NCBI GenBank assembly: GCA_022457155.1
Contig: JAJGOT010000053.1
Span: 2,113,501 to 2,177,500 of the forward strand
Reading direction: 5' to 3'
Source: Cladopsammia gracilis
Lineage: Eukaryota; Cnidaria; Anthozoa; Scleractinia; Dendrophylliidae
DNA length: 64,000 nt
Shown here piece after piece: positions 1 through 9,912 of this stretch; position 1 is the first letter of the stretch; each line of letters starts with the position of its first letter. Made by a program: the position numbers and the translations under genes. The notes under the pieces are model-generated. The model saw nothing but the letters and a program-made list of their open reading frames with translations, made no database searches and had not been told where the DNA came from.

Positions 1-112
1 AGTTGTAAGTTCAGATTGTTACAAGAGAGTTACTAGTTGAGATTGTCACAAGAGAGTTAACTTGAGATTGTTACAAAAACGTCGAAGGTAGAGATTGTTA
101 CAAGAGTTACAA
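1..112. repeat. degenerate short tandem repeat
   Basis: Four to five imperfect copies of a unit built around GAGATTGTTACAAGAG, spaced about 25-35 bases apart. The array runs off the left edge of the window, so its real length is unknown. No gene is visible here or in the following stretch to about 600, which is ordinary AT-rich sequence. Confidence 0.6.
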
Positions 113-605
113 GACTTTTTCTAACAACTTGTAACTCTCTATAGGCCCAAAATATAGGCATTTTTCGTACCTTTCGTATGAAACACTAAACCAATATTTT
201 ACCGCAATATCAAGCCAGGGGCCGTGTTGTCATAATGCTACGATATTAAAACATTGTCGTGCTATCAGACTGGCGGCTATATTGAGTCGATGTTAGAAAC
301 TTTCTAGGATATGTTGAAGGAGAAAAGAGAAGAGAATTAATGATCTTTCATTGTCTTTGTTCAACAGGGGCATGGCAATAAGTCTACCTTTGCTTATCGA
401 ACATCCTCTTCGACTCGGGTAAGTCGTGAAAAGTCCGTGTTAACATTGCGTGTGTTACATTTTTATTGAAAGGACACTTAAAACCCTTTTGTGCATAAAC
501 GTGATCAGTATCTTATTTTTTAGTAAAAATATGAGGACCAAATCTTTGCATACAGTTTAAAAAAGTACGCGATCGCGAAGAGCTTTCATTTGGATGGTCT
601 TACTT

Positions 606-1004
606 TAGGATTTCATTAGCCTGCGTGGCAGGCGCTAAAAAGGAGAGAGCAAGCGGGATACGGGCGCGCGCGAATTGCGTGGAAACAGCGCGAGGGGGAG
701 AGGAAGGTAGTCTCCCCCACCCCTCCCTTCTCGCTCCGGGCTGTCGCACTTTGCACTGAAACTTGCTGTATGCCCATTAGGATTTCATTAGCCTGCGTGG
801 CAGGCGCTAGAAAGGAGAGAGCAAGCGGGATGCGGGAGCGCGCGAATTGCGTGGAAACAGCGCGAAGGGAGGGAGGGAGGAAGGTAGTCTCCCCCTCCCC
901 TCCCCTCCCATCTCGCTCCGGGCTGTCTTTCAATATGCGTCGAGCGCCTGTTTGATTCCCTTCTCCCGTTAACCTTATTAGCGCTTGCCACGCAGGCTAG
1001 GATT
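606..1004. repeat. tandemly duplicated GC-rich repeat with inverted end
   Basis: Two copies of a roughly 150-base segment start at 606 and 778 (offset 172). Each opens with GCCTGCGTGGCAGGCGC and carries a purine-rich then C-rich centre. An inverted copy of the opening motif (GCGCTTGCCACGCAGGCT) lies at 981-998, so the block looks like an inverted-repeat transposon with a duplicated left half. The open frames on either strand here come from the low-complexity GC content and are not genes. Confidence 0.6.
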
Positions 1005-1205
1005 TGACTTCATCAGTCAAAGGGATAAAGGACCTGATCATCGAAGAAAATAGAAACGTCGCCACACATCAAAATATCTACCAACAGCAATGGACATTTG
1101 GACAGTTGCGGACATTTTTTTTTCTGCTTCCCAAAACTGCCCGCCCACGGGAGCATCGACTGTATGCATCAACCGCATAAACTATTAATTTCGCATTCTT
1201 AAACC

Positions 1206-1330
1206 CCCGGGGTGAATTCAATAAAACTTTTACAAGTGTACTTTACAAGTGAAGCCATTGTTTCAGAGGTTGAAAACAATAGCTACACTTGTAAATTACA
1301 CCTGTAAAAGTTTCATGGAATTGACCCCTG
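1206..1330. mobile_element. short palindromic MITE, family 1 copy 1
   Basis: Imperfect terminal inverted repeats: CCCGGGGTGAATTC at the left and GAATTGACCCCTGG at the right, with ACTTTTACAAGTGTA mirrored inside by TACACCTGTAAAAGT. A second copy with the same centre (GCCATTGTTTCAGAGG) lies at 15924-16060, just past the stop codon of the DUF6589-like gene. There is no coding capacity. The superfamily is not assigned because the flanking duplication is unclear. Confidence 0.7.
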
Positions 1331-1429
1331 GTCAAACTGCGTATGATAGTCCATGATAGTTGATGATAGTCGATGGTTATTATAACAACTAGTTACTAAA
1401 AGTACTTTATAATCTCCACCCACTTGCAA

Positions 1430-1604
1430 CTGCTCTGTGGTAGTAGCCAACTCGAAAGCTTGGCTCCTTTGGCTGCTACACACTCTTCTTTTGTTATGTT
1501 TAATTCAATGTCTAGTTAGCTCTGTTCTTACTTTTTTTTATTTCCTTAATGTTGGTATATTGTAATTGAATAAGTGTGAATAAAATGAACTTGAACTTGA
1601 ACTT
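1430..1604 (+). mobile_element. 3' end of a non-LTR retrotransposon or SINE
   Basis: The segment ends in three tandem copies of GAACTT after GTGTGAATAAAAT. Such a short tandem tail is typical of CR1/L2-type LINE 3' ends and of SINEs that borrow them. It sits inside a stretch (1335-1770) of scattered ATGATAGT motifs in both orientations, which reads as an older inverted-repeat element interrupted by this insertion. No reverse transcriptase coding is present. Confidence 0.5.
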
Positions 1605-1769
1605 GGTAATCGAAACGCGCGCTCTCGTTTGACCACCAGCTATCATGCACTATCATCAAATATCACGCGCTATCATTCACTTTCATCATTCAAATTTTCA
1701 TGACAGGCGGATGACAGTTTTGATCGTTTGACCACGCGCATGATAGTTGATGATAGTTTTTCGGTCAGC

Positions 1770-3235
1770 TGTTGCCATCTAGAGTAGCAGGCGCAGCTGT
1801 AGCTTTACCAAAGTCTACAGTCTCTGTCGAGGCCCGTAAACAAAAAAATGCCGAGCCGAATAGTTGTTTATGCGTCTTACAATAGTAGTCGAGAGTCAGG
1901 CCTTACGATGCATTGTCGTCATATCACAGTTATGCCCTTTCTTTCCTCAGGAACCCGTAGTTTCAAGGTTTCCACACATTGTACAAGGACACAAGAGATA
2001 ACAACTGATGACACGCATTGCGCCTACACGCAAGATGCCCTCTTCTTTCGTAATGGTTTCCCGGGGGGGGGGGGGAGGTTGGTGGGGGAGGGGGGGTGAG
2101 GAAGTTGTGGAGCAAAACGCGTAGCAGAGGAGAGGGTCCGAAGGTTGTTCGGTATTCACGAGTTGGCGCGTATGAGCCTTTGATATTTTCTAGTGATAAG
2201 GACTATTAAAAATATTCTAAATGTTAGGCTTAATAGGTTCTTCTACACTGGGGATTAATTGCCAAATCTTAACCTAAACGTTCAAAATCCCCTAAGGTTC
2301 TCATGGGTGTATTTTACTGCGTTTGTGTATATTTGTAAGTATGTCATTGTATAGTTTGTAAATATTAATAAATCTTTATTTATTAAAAGAGAATAATATA
2401 TATTTGTAGAACATATTTAAAAAGAGTGTTAGTAATAATAAAAAATAGTTGCTCCATATTTCTTCGTCATTCTGATGTTATGTTTATCATTTTCTCCAAC
2501 AATTAATCTACCAGGAAAATACCTTGAGGGTCTTAATGTGTTTTCAACTTCTGAGTCTGTGCATGATATCTTAAAAGCCTGGTTTGCACTAGTGGCATAA
2601 GCCTGGTTTACACTAGTGGCATAAGCGGAAGCATGCATAAAAGTACTTTTGTCCAGTGAAAACGGGCCCGACATAAGCATAAACATAACCATAATTAAGT
2701 GCAATCATAAGCATAGGTATCAATCTTGTGCTTATGTCCATGTGGTATCTACTGAGCATTGCTTTCCCCTAGTGCTGTTTATTATGCTTTTCAAGGAGTT
2801 CTAACTTTTAAAGTCTGGACGACATCCTAAAGTATGACCTTTCAAATTAAAACTACTGAGTAGTTGTTTCCTGGGGTAATGTTTATTTTGCTGTACAACT
2901 GGAACGGTGGTTTACATAATAAAGTTTGCCCATTTCAAATTAAAACACTCGAGAATTATATTGCCGTGGTATCACGGTTTCTTAAAGGGAAACGGTGCCG
3001 CTGAAATGACAAAATTTTAGCTTACCTTTTTTCGGGTGTTTCTTGGTGTTGCGGAAGCCATTGTTGGTTAGCTTTTGTGTTGTGTTGTGGTGTGGGTATT
3101 TTTCAGTGTCTTTTGAATCTTTTGTTTTACGTCATTTGGTGATCACACCATCCGCAACACCAAGAAACTACCCTTTTTTCCATGTTATATCGCCAAATGC
3201 CACAAAATATACTCCCTAATCAATCATAATTTCGT
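1770..3235. other. intergenic, repeat fragments only
   Basis: No convincing gene. A G-rich run lies at about 2060-2096. A 26-base direct duplication around 2580-2630 carries CACTAGTGGCATAAGC twice. A diverged fragment of the 88-bp repeat family (GTTCTAACTTTTAAAGTC) lies at 2800-2820. A hairpin-forming pair, TTCTTGGTGTTGCGGA near 3047 and TCCGCAACACCAAGAA near 3150, probably marks another small transposon. Confidence 0.5.
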
Positions 3236-3360
3236 GTTGGTTGTCCTGTGGTTTACGTGCAGTAAAATTTGAGATATTTTGGTGGCCGGTCTTCCAAATG
3301 GCCGCCCCTATTGTTTTTTTTTTTTTCAGGGGTTCGTTTCCGCCGGAAATTCCTTCAAAC
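3236..3360 (+). repeat. dispersed repeat, copy 1 of 2
   Basis: Shares long identity with the reverse strand of 52545-52665, including GGCCGGTCTTCCAAATGG, a homopolymer T tract and CCGCCGGAAATTCCTTC. The two copies lie 49 kb apart in opposite orientation. No terminal repeats or coding sequence were recognised, so the class is unknown. Confidence 0.65.
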
Positions 3361-3554
3361 GCGTCTCCATAATCTGTGATTAATGCAAGTTAGATAAAAA
3401 CATTGTACGGGGCACAACAGAAGCCGTAGTTTTGAGATAAAGTGCAGGATTGCAAGGATGGAAGAGGATTACAGTTCATAAAATTGGACTTTTTAAGTTG
3501 TTATTTTGTCTCTTCAGTTCTATGCCAATTCCCCTGTCACTAATGCTGTGTAAA

Positions 3555-3674
3555 GTGAAGCCCTGATTTTTTTCAGGCTTCTTTGCATTTTATGCAAAGG
3601 GATTCAACAGGACTTGAACCCATGTCCTCCGCGTTACTGGTGCGTTGTTCTACTACCAACTGAGTTATGAAGCC
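3555..3674 (-). mobile_element. tRNA-derived SINE
   Basis: On the minus strand, 3674 to about 3600 reads as a degenerate tRNA: A-box-like ACTCAGTTGGTAG, B-box-like GGGTTCAAGTCC and acceptor ends GGCTTCA/TGAATCC. It is followed by a non-tRNA tail with an A-rich spacer. The anticodon arm does not fold canonically (no U at position 33), so this is a SINE head rather than a working tRNA gene. I recall very similar SINE heads being common in corals. Confidence 0.7.
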
Positions 3675-3962
3675 ACACACATGACATTGGGAGTATTAGG
3701 TCACTTGCAGTTCATATATGATTCATTCATACCTCATTTGTCGATAATCAGATTAGCGGCTGCAAGAGTCGCCAGGAATTCGATTCTCTACTAGAAAACA
3801 TTGATGAATGAGATAAGATGAAAACGGAGACCTTTTTGTTTTTGGACGAAGATATTTATTGTAATAATGATTATTTCTACAAATCATTTATCCCAAATGT
3901 TTTACACCTCTAGTAACCAACAAATAAACAGTTTCTACTTCGCCTCTTAAAAACCACAGAAC

Positions 3963-5366
3963 TCATTGGACCAAAATGTACCCCATTGCTTTTATATGCT
4001 TGTCTCCATTGTCTCCCCCGGATTGTGCTTCGTCTCCACAGATGTTCATGTCATCAGGGTGTCCCGCCATACCAAAGCCGATTCTGGAGTCACAGGATTT
4101 GCACTCGTTTTCGTTGTTACCAAGGATACCGATTCTTGCTTTGATGTTTGTCACGGCATTGAAGCCTTCCACGTTACAGTTGCGCTGCAAAGATGCTTGT
4201 TTTAGGCCAATCAGCGTCTTCCACGTGTTACGACCCTTAGAAGTGGGGCGGTATACTCCGTCGGCGATCAAGGAGTACAAGGAGTTGGCTTGCTTGTGGA
4301 TGACAAATGAGTTTATCTGATGGCCAACCTTCATAGCGAGACAGATCTTAGAGAACGGTGTTCGCCAATAGGTCGGTAATTTCGTCTCATGATGGTCAAG
4401 CCCAGTCCTCCCTCCTGGAAGGTTAAAATCATGCTTGTTGCTCCACAACGGAGAATCGAAGTGAAATGTTCTCTAGATATAAAAAATGAACCGTCACGTT
4501 TTTACAGAAAGACGTAACAACCAACAACATGATTATATATTTAGAGAAATTATTAACAATGCTCAATATCGCCATCAGAGACAGCTTTACTGTACATATT
4601 TTTAGATGACTTAATGGCAGAAGTATTCAAGAAGTAATTATTATATAAAAGCAATTTATAACACGACTAACTAAATTCAGCCAATCAAGTTCTTATTTGA
4701 CTATCCCATATTTTCCACTTTTAAGACTGAGTGTCTTCTTGCATTTTTCAGTCGTGTAATAAAAAAGCCAGGCTTCCATATGATCGCTACGATCACTGCG
4801 ATCGCTACGATTTCTACAAAAAAAGTTGAGCGATCGTTGCGTTTGCTGGTTTCCGTATGATCGCTGCCATCGCTCAGATCGCTAGCCGGGAGTGGTTTAC
4901 ATATGATCGCTAGGATCGCTGGAGAGTTGTTCCCATATGATCGCTACGGTTTGATTTTCCATTGCTTCACTTTGTGATTGGCTTAAATATCTGGGACCAC
5001 TTTCTTAACCAATCAGAAGTAAAAATATTTATGAGTCGCTCTGACACGCGTTTTCACGCGCTTAGCGCCGCGGCTACATGTATTTGTTTCAAGCTCTGAT
5101 TGGATTAAATTGTTTGCCTCTGTATTGATTGACCGGAGTGATTACAGTTGGTTTTGGTTTCACAACACTCAAGTTAAAACCGCTCTTTGAATTGATTGCG
5201 CATTCAAAGGTGTTACATTACTATAAGTACCTTTGCGCCATCCATCTTAATGACCAGCGTCCACCCACCTCCTCCGCATGAACCAAGCCCAGCGCTTGTC
5301 ATGTGACAATACACAGGAACTTTCCCAGATCCTGCATTCAGCAAGTAGGCCTTGTTTTCATGCAAC
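3963..5366 (-). CDS. fibrinogen-like secreted protein, two C-terminal exons
   Basis: Two minus-strand exons joined by phase 0 GT-AG splicing. Exon 5366-5231 has 45 codons and carries VPVYCHM, then a Cys and GGGGWTLV, the N-terminal signature of fibrinogen-related domains. Exon 4472-3963 has 169 codons plus a TGA stop. It carries [29 protein letters not shown] and [11 protein letters not shown] and ends in KAMGYILVQ. Cysteines are regularly placed, as expected of a disulfide-stabilised extracellular domain. I recall a large cnidarian family of secreted proteins with this pattern, some of them linked to skeletal matrix or lectin roles; here the function is inference only. The first exon shown needs one base from an upstream exon, so the start lies further upstream. 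The signal-peptide exon at 21611-21866 fits the family but its phase does not join directly. The frame is intact. Confidence 0.8.
4762..4945. mobile_element. degenerate copy of the GCGATCG-rich MITE
   Basis: Repeated CCATATGATCGCTACGATC motifs, diverged by point changes, match the well-preserved element at 6320-6871. No clean ends remain. It lies in the intron between the two fibrinogen-like exons and abuts a TA-type MITE at 4945. Confidence 0.6.
4945..5191. mobile_element. TA-type MITE family, diverged copy
   Basis: Matches the intact element at 32574-32856 along its length: CTTTGTGATTGGCT, ACCAATCAGAAGTAAAA, a GCGCTTAGCGCCG segment, CTCTGATTGG and ACACTCAAGTTAAAACCGC at the right end. The left end is eroded. 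It lies within the intron of the fibrinogen-like gene, 40 bases from the donor site of exon 5366-5231. Confidence 0.65.
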
Positions 5367-6319
5367 CTACCCAAGTAAACCAAGTAAATCGTCAAAGGGC
5401 TATGTCACCATTTTTAGTTTTACTTCAAAAATGCCCAAAGACATATTCATATCAGTGGGAACCCCAAAAGAGTGTCCCGGTTTTGTTTAAAAATATTATA
5501 CTAGTGCTCTAAGAGTAAAAATACGTTTCTTGGGCTGCAGATGGCCAGGATGGAAATGGATTGCAACTTGAAAAAATTGGGTCAATTTTTTAAATGTTAT
5601 TCGCCTTGTGCATTGGAAAACTCGCTAAAAATCTGATTATGGTTTAGTCTCTCTTGGGTGTCCTGTGGTTTATCTCATTGTGTATTGGAAAAGTCGCTAA
5701 AAATGTGATTATGGTTTATTCTCTCTTCCAACATTCGCCTGATATCTTTCTCTCGGTATACTATAAGCATTTCCTGTGTGACAAAAGTATTTAATTTCAA
5801 TTTGGGGCAGTTCTGACCCAAAAATAGCTCTTTTAAGTTTGGGGTTTAAATCGCGTGTGATTATTGCATCATATGCAAAAAGCCTTATTGATAGCATTTC
5901 ACAGTGCAAACTCGAGCCAATATGAAACTGTATCAAACACTCACAACTTCCAACTAAATGTCCCTCTCTGAGCTAAAGATAACGAGAGGTAATTTATTCA
6001 TTATCCATCATAGGAAAGGTGTGGAACATATAAAAAGGTCTTGTTAAAAAAACCAACAGTGTTAGATCAAGGTGTCCGTTATCACTTACATAGTTTTTAT
6101 CATTTGATTATGTTTCTAATAACGCTTTCATTTTTAGCTCCAAATATTTACTCTTCAGATTTTCATATCCTTAGGTTGTTAGCATAAAACAAGTGCAGTC
6201 TTTCTCTTTTAATTAAAACTCCCACGCCTCAAACACACTTAAACCTGTGCAAATTTTGCAGAGCTAAACAAAATGCGAAATTCCTGCTAGCACTGATAGC
6301 TCAGAAATCTTGAATCTAA

Positions 6320-6871
6320 AGCCCGGTTTCCATATGATCGCTACGATCGCTGCGATCGCTGCGATCGCTGAAAAAAAAGTTCAGCGATCGTAGCGATCAT
6401 ATGGAAACCACTCTCCAGCGATCGTAGCGATCACAGCGATCGCAGCGACAACGATCGCTGCGATCGCTGTGATTCTATCTCAGCGATCGTAGCGATCGTA
6501 GCGATCATATGGAAACCACTCTCCAGCGATCGCAGCGACAGCAAAAATACCAAGATGCACTGCGTACGCCCACTCAAAGGGTGCGATTTGGCCCTTTTTA
6601 TGGAAGAAGTGCAAAGATACGACTGTCTTTATGTCAAATTTTAAAAACAATTCACAGCCGCTGTGTTGAATGTCAAGAATGAGGCGAAACGATATTGTCA
6701 GACCCAGGTCCCCTCGATCTTCATTCACTTTCTCAGCGATCGTAGCGATCGCAGCGATCATATGGAAACCATCAATCGCTGCGATCGCTGAACTATTTTT
6801 TTCAGTGATCGCAGCGATCGCAACGATCGTAGCGATCGTAGCGATCGTAGCGATCATATGGAAACCGGGCT
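6320..6871. mobile_element. GCGATCG-rich MITE with TAA target duplication
   Basis: Terminal inverted repeats AGCCCGGTTTCCATATGATC and GATCATATGGAAACCGGGCT flank the element, with direct TAA copies at 6317-6319 and 6872-6874. A 3-bp TWA duplication fits the PIF/Harbinger group. Inside, GCGATCG and its variants recur dozens of times in both orientations, and the CATATGGAAACC end motif recurs near 6400, 6510 and 6760, so the element is built of nested copies of its own ends. The frames read through it only because the motif is short and repetitive. Confidence 0.8.
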
Positions 6872-6874
6872 TAA

Positions 6875-7585
6875 GCATCTGTAGTTGTTTTTATATACAT
6901 ATAATGCCATACTTACAAGCTCTTTATATAAATTTCCCTACAATTTGTAGGTGCTCCACCTATGAAAGGAAAAATAAACATTATCACAGTCCGGGATGGT
7001 TATCAAATTTGATAACCATGTTACGTCACAACATGGCGGCCATTTCGGAAAACCGAAAATTTTCGTATTCCATGCACTTTATTCGTTTTTTGTTCGGTTT
7101 TGCTGGCGTTATCTACCCATAATTCTAATCGAGATAAGTGAAAAGGTGCTGTTCGTCAAGTGCATTCAAGATGGCGGTCATTGTGGACTGATGAATGCGT
7201 CAATTTTGCTCGCAAAGTGAAAGGGCGCTTGGAATTTTACGTCCAGATCAGGTATGTTTTTCAGCTTTGCCTTTAAAATTAGGTTAGTTATAGATTTTTG
7301 CCGCAGTCCCAAAAAATGTGGAGTAATCTTCAAGCTATTTTCTTTCGATGTAACTGTTATTTACCGAAATGCACAATAAAGGAAAAAAGTGCATTGGGTG
7401 GTTTTGATTTACGATCTAATTCCGTTACTAACCGCCATTTTGTGTTTTTGAACTTTGCTGTTAATCTTTCTGTGTGCTACTCAAAAAATGCTGTCATGTT
7501 CAAGCTATTTGTTATCATTAAACTTCGTTTTATGAGGGTAGACCTCTAGTCCATGTTTGAATTTAAAATGTGAACTGTTACAACT
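6875..7585. other. intronic or intergenic, no gene seen
   Basis: AT-rich sequence without a recognised exon. The only marked structure is a perfect 20-base palindrome at 6997-7016 (GGTTATCAAATTTGATAACC), followed by ACATGGCGGCC, a motif also found in the palindromic MITE pair at 34285 and 38262. Confidence 0.4.
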
Positions 7586-7595
7586 GTATTTCGAT

Positions 7596-9817
7596 GGTTG
7601 TTCCGAAAACTAAGACTCCGAAAACTAAGACCTAAGACCTAAGACCCCGAAAACTAAGACCCCGAAAACTAAGACCTCGAAAACTAAGACCCCCCGTCCT
7701 TTCATTGATTTTCACTTTTTCGGTGGGTCTTAGTTTTCGTAATTACGAAAGCTCATTACGAAAACTAAGACCCCATCTCATTTTTCTTGTTTCTCGATTT
7801 TATTTTATTTTAATAAATAGAATATGTTGAAATGTAAAAAGCGAATAATACACAGCAATTAACACCCCGTCTTTTCATTGATTTATCACTTCTCCGGTGG
7901 GTCTTAGTTTTCGTGATTACGAAAGCTCATTACGAAAACTAAGACCCCATCTCATTTTTCATATTTATCAATTTTTTGAAGGTGAGCGGGAGAGTTTATA
8001 CATCATGGCGTGATTTGTTGCTTTTCCGGTTGGATCGAAGAACCTGGTTGCTTTAAGATTAAGTGGGATTTTTTACAAAAATAATGGAACTTGAGGAAAT
8101 TTTTTAAATGGAACAGCTCAGACTTAATCAGGGTTCGTTACTTGTAAAACAGAAAACGTTTTTTATCACATTTCAGGTGGGATCTTAGTTTTCGTAATAA
8201 CGAAAGCTAATTACGAAAACTAAGACCCCATTTTATTTTTCTTGTTTATTTATTTATTTTATTTTATGAGAATATGTTGAAATGTAAAAAGCGTATTTAA
8301 AGTAAATCGAATAATACACAGCAATTGTTTTGGGTCGTTCAACAAGATGCAAAAATAATGAAACTTGAGGAAATTTTTCAAATGGAACAGTTCAGAATTA
8401 ATCAGGGTTTGCACACTTTATACTGTCGTTAAGCTGCTGTTATACGTAACAATTTTTCCTGCAACTTGTCTCGCAACAAAATTTGTTGCAAGTTGCACGT
8501 ACCATGTTACGCGTTACAAATCCCATGCAACTTGTCTCGCGACAAAATTTGTTGCAAGTTGCCGTACCGTGTTACGCGTTACAAATACCATGCAACTTGT
8601 CTCGCAACAAAATTTGTTGCAAGTTGCACGTACCATGTTACACGTTACAAATACCATGCAACTTGTCTCGCGACAAAAATTGGGTAAGTTGAAAATGACG
8701 CATATGTCGACTATAAAGTGCGGCGAAACAAGTTGCAAGAGCCATGTTACACGTATTTTTGTTGTGCAACGTGAAAAAAAAAATGTTGCAGAAAGTAGAA
8801 AACGATTCAACTCTTCCTGCAACTTAAAAAAACAAAAATTCAGTTCGATGAAGGGGTGTTACAAGTCGTGCCTGCAACTTGCAACAATATTTTTTTCGAG
8901 ACAAGTTGCACGAAAAATTGTAACGTGTAACAGCACCTTTTTATCACATTTAAGTTGGGGTCTTAGTTTTCGTAATTACGAAAGCTAATTATGAAAACTA
9001 AGACCCCATCTTATTTTTCTTTTTTCCCACAAGATCTAGTTGAAAATTGTTGAGTTGACAGCGTGACACGAAATGTCGGGAAGTGGTGACAAATTATATA
9101 TTGTTACATCCGCTGCAAGCAACTTTAAGTGGGATCCTTTGTCCTAGACAGGGTCCTAAAATAGCAGGTGTTGTCTCAGACCCTCAGCGGCACACCTACT
9201 GACCCAATTATTGGTCAAGTACCCCCACCCCCCCCCCCCCCCCAGCTTCGGGGATTTTACAGGCCTTTTACAACAATTCCCTGAGTTCCAGAAGATTTTC
9301 TTTTTAAATAACTCGGCCGAAGGAGGATTAAAGAGTGAAGGGAACATAAAGAGAGCGCGAGAAAAAACTTCGAAACACACTTAATCTTAAAGCAACCAGG
9401 TTCTTCGATCCCGACCGGAAAAGCAACAAGTCAAGCCATGATGTATAAACTCTCCCGCTCACCTTCAAAAAATTGATAAATATGAAAAATGAGATGGGGT
9501 CTTAGTTTTCGTAATGAGCTTTCGTAATCACGAAAACTAAGACCCACCGGAGAAGTGATAAATCAATGAAAAGACGGGGTGTTAATTGCTGTGTATTATT
9601 CGCTTTTTACATTTCAACATATTCTATTTATTGAAATAAAATAAAATTGATAAATAAGAAAAGTGCGATGGGGTCTTAGTTTTCGTAATGAGCTTTCGTA
9701 ATTACGAAAACTAAGACCCACCGGAAAAGTGAAAATCAGTGAAAAGACGGGGGTCTTAGTTTTCGGGGTCTTAGGTCTTAGGTCTTAGTTTTCGGGGTCT
9801 TAGTTTTCGTAACACCC
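7596..9817. mobile_element. large foldback DNA transposon, 10-bp target duplication
   Basis: GTATTTCGAT occurs as an exact direct repeat at 7586-7595 and 9818-9827. Between the copies lie arms of about 450 bases in inverted orientation (7596 to about 8063, and about 9385 to 9817). The outer ends GGTTGTTCCGAAAACTAAG and CTTAGTTTTCGTAACACCC match at most positions. Each arm is itself modular: GTCTTAGTTTTCGTAATTACG followed by its reverse complement recurs several times. The 10-bp duplication and long arms fit a non-autonomous Mutator-like element; that assignment is inference, as no transposase is encoded. It lies about 95 bp upstream of the DUF6589-like start codon. Confidence 0.85.
8461..8690. 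repeat. 66-bp tandem repeat inside the foldback element
   Basis: Units begin with GCAACTTGTCTCGC at 8461, 8527, 8592 and 8658, giving a 65-66 base period and about 3.5 copies. Each unit holds the palindrome CAACAAAATTTGTTG followed by a CATGTTAC-CGTTACAAAT segment. Further single motifs (GCAACTTG and its complement) continue to about 8930. The open frames across the array follow from the period being close to a multiple of three; they do not resemble a protein. Confidence 0.8.
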
Positions 9818-9912
9818 GTATTTCGATTTGGGATGCTTCCAGATGCTTCTGTTTAACTCACGTCTCTTTCTAATTGTGTTCCTAGGTACCGTACTTGCTC
9901 CTGGGCATTGAG

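Noticed and set aside
618..990. Overlapping frames on both strands as small genes
   Set aside because: They come from a GC-rich duplicated repeat, and the same frames recur in both copies.
3600..3674. Minus-strand tRNA gene
   Set aside because: Both boxes and the acceptor stem are present, but the anticodon arm does not pair properly and lacks U33, and a SINE tail follows. It was called a SINE head.
6911..6943. Microexon linking the signal-peptide exon to the fibrinogen-like exons
   Set aside because: On the minus strand it has an acceptor-like TTGTAG and a GTAAGT donor, but in the required phase it contains a stop codon and its length does not fit.
6480..7122. Frames rich in Ala-Ile-Ala-Thr repeats
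   Set aside because: They translate the GCGATCG motif cluster of a MITE and end where the element ends.
8365..8988. 207-codon open frame as a gene
   Set aside because: It runs through the 66-bp tandem repeat and inverted repeats of the foldback element, with repetitive composition and no domain.
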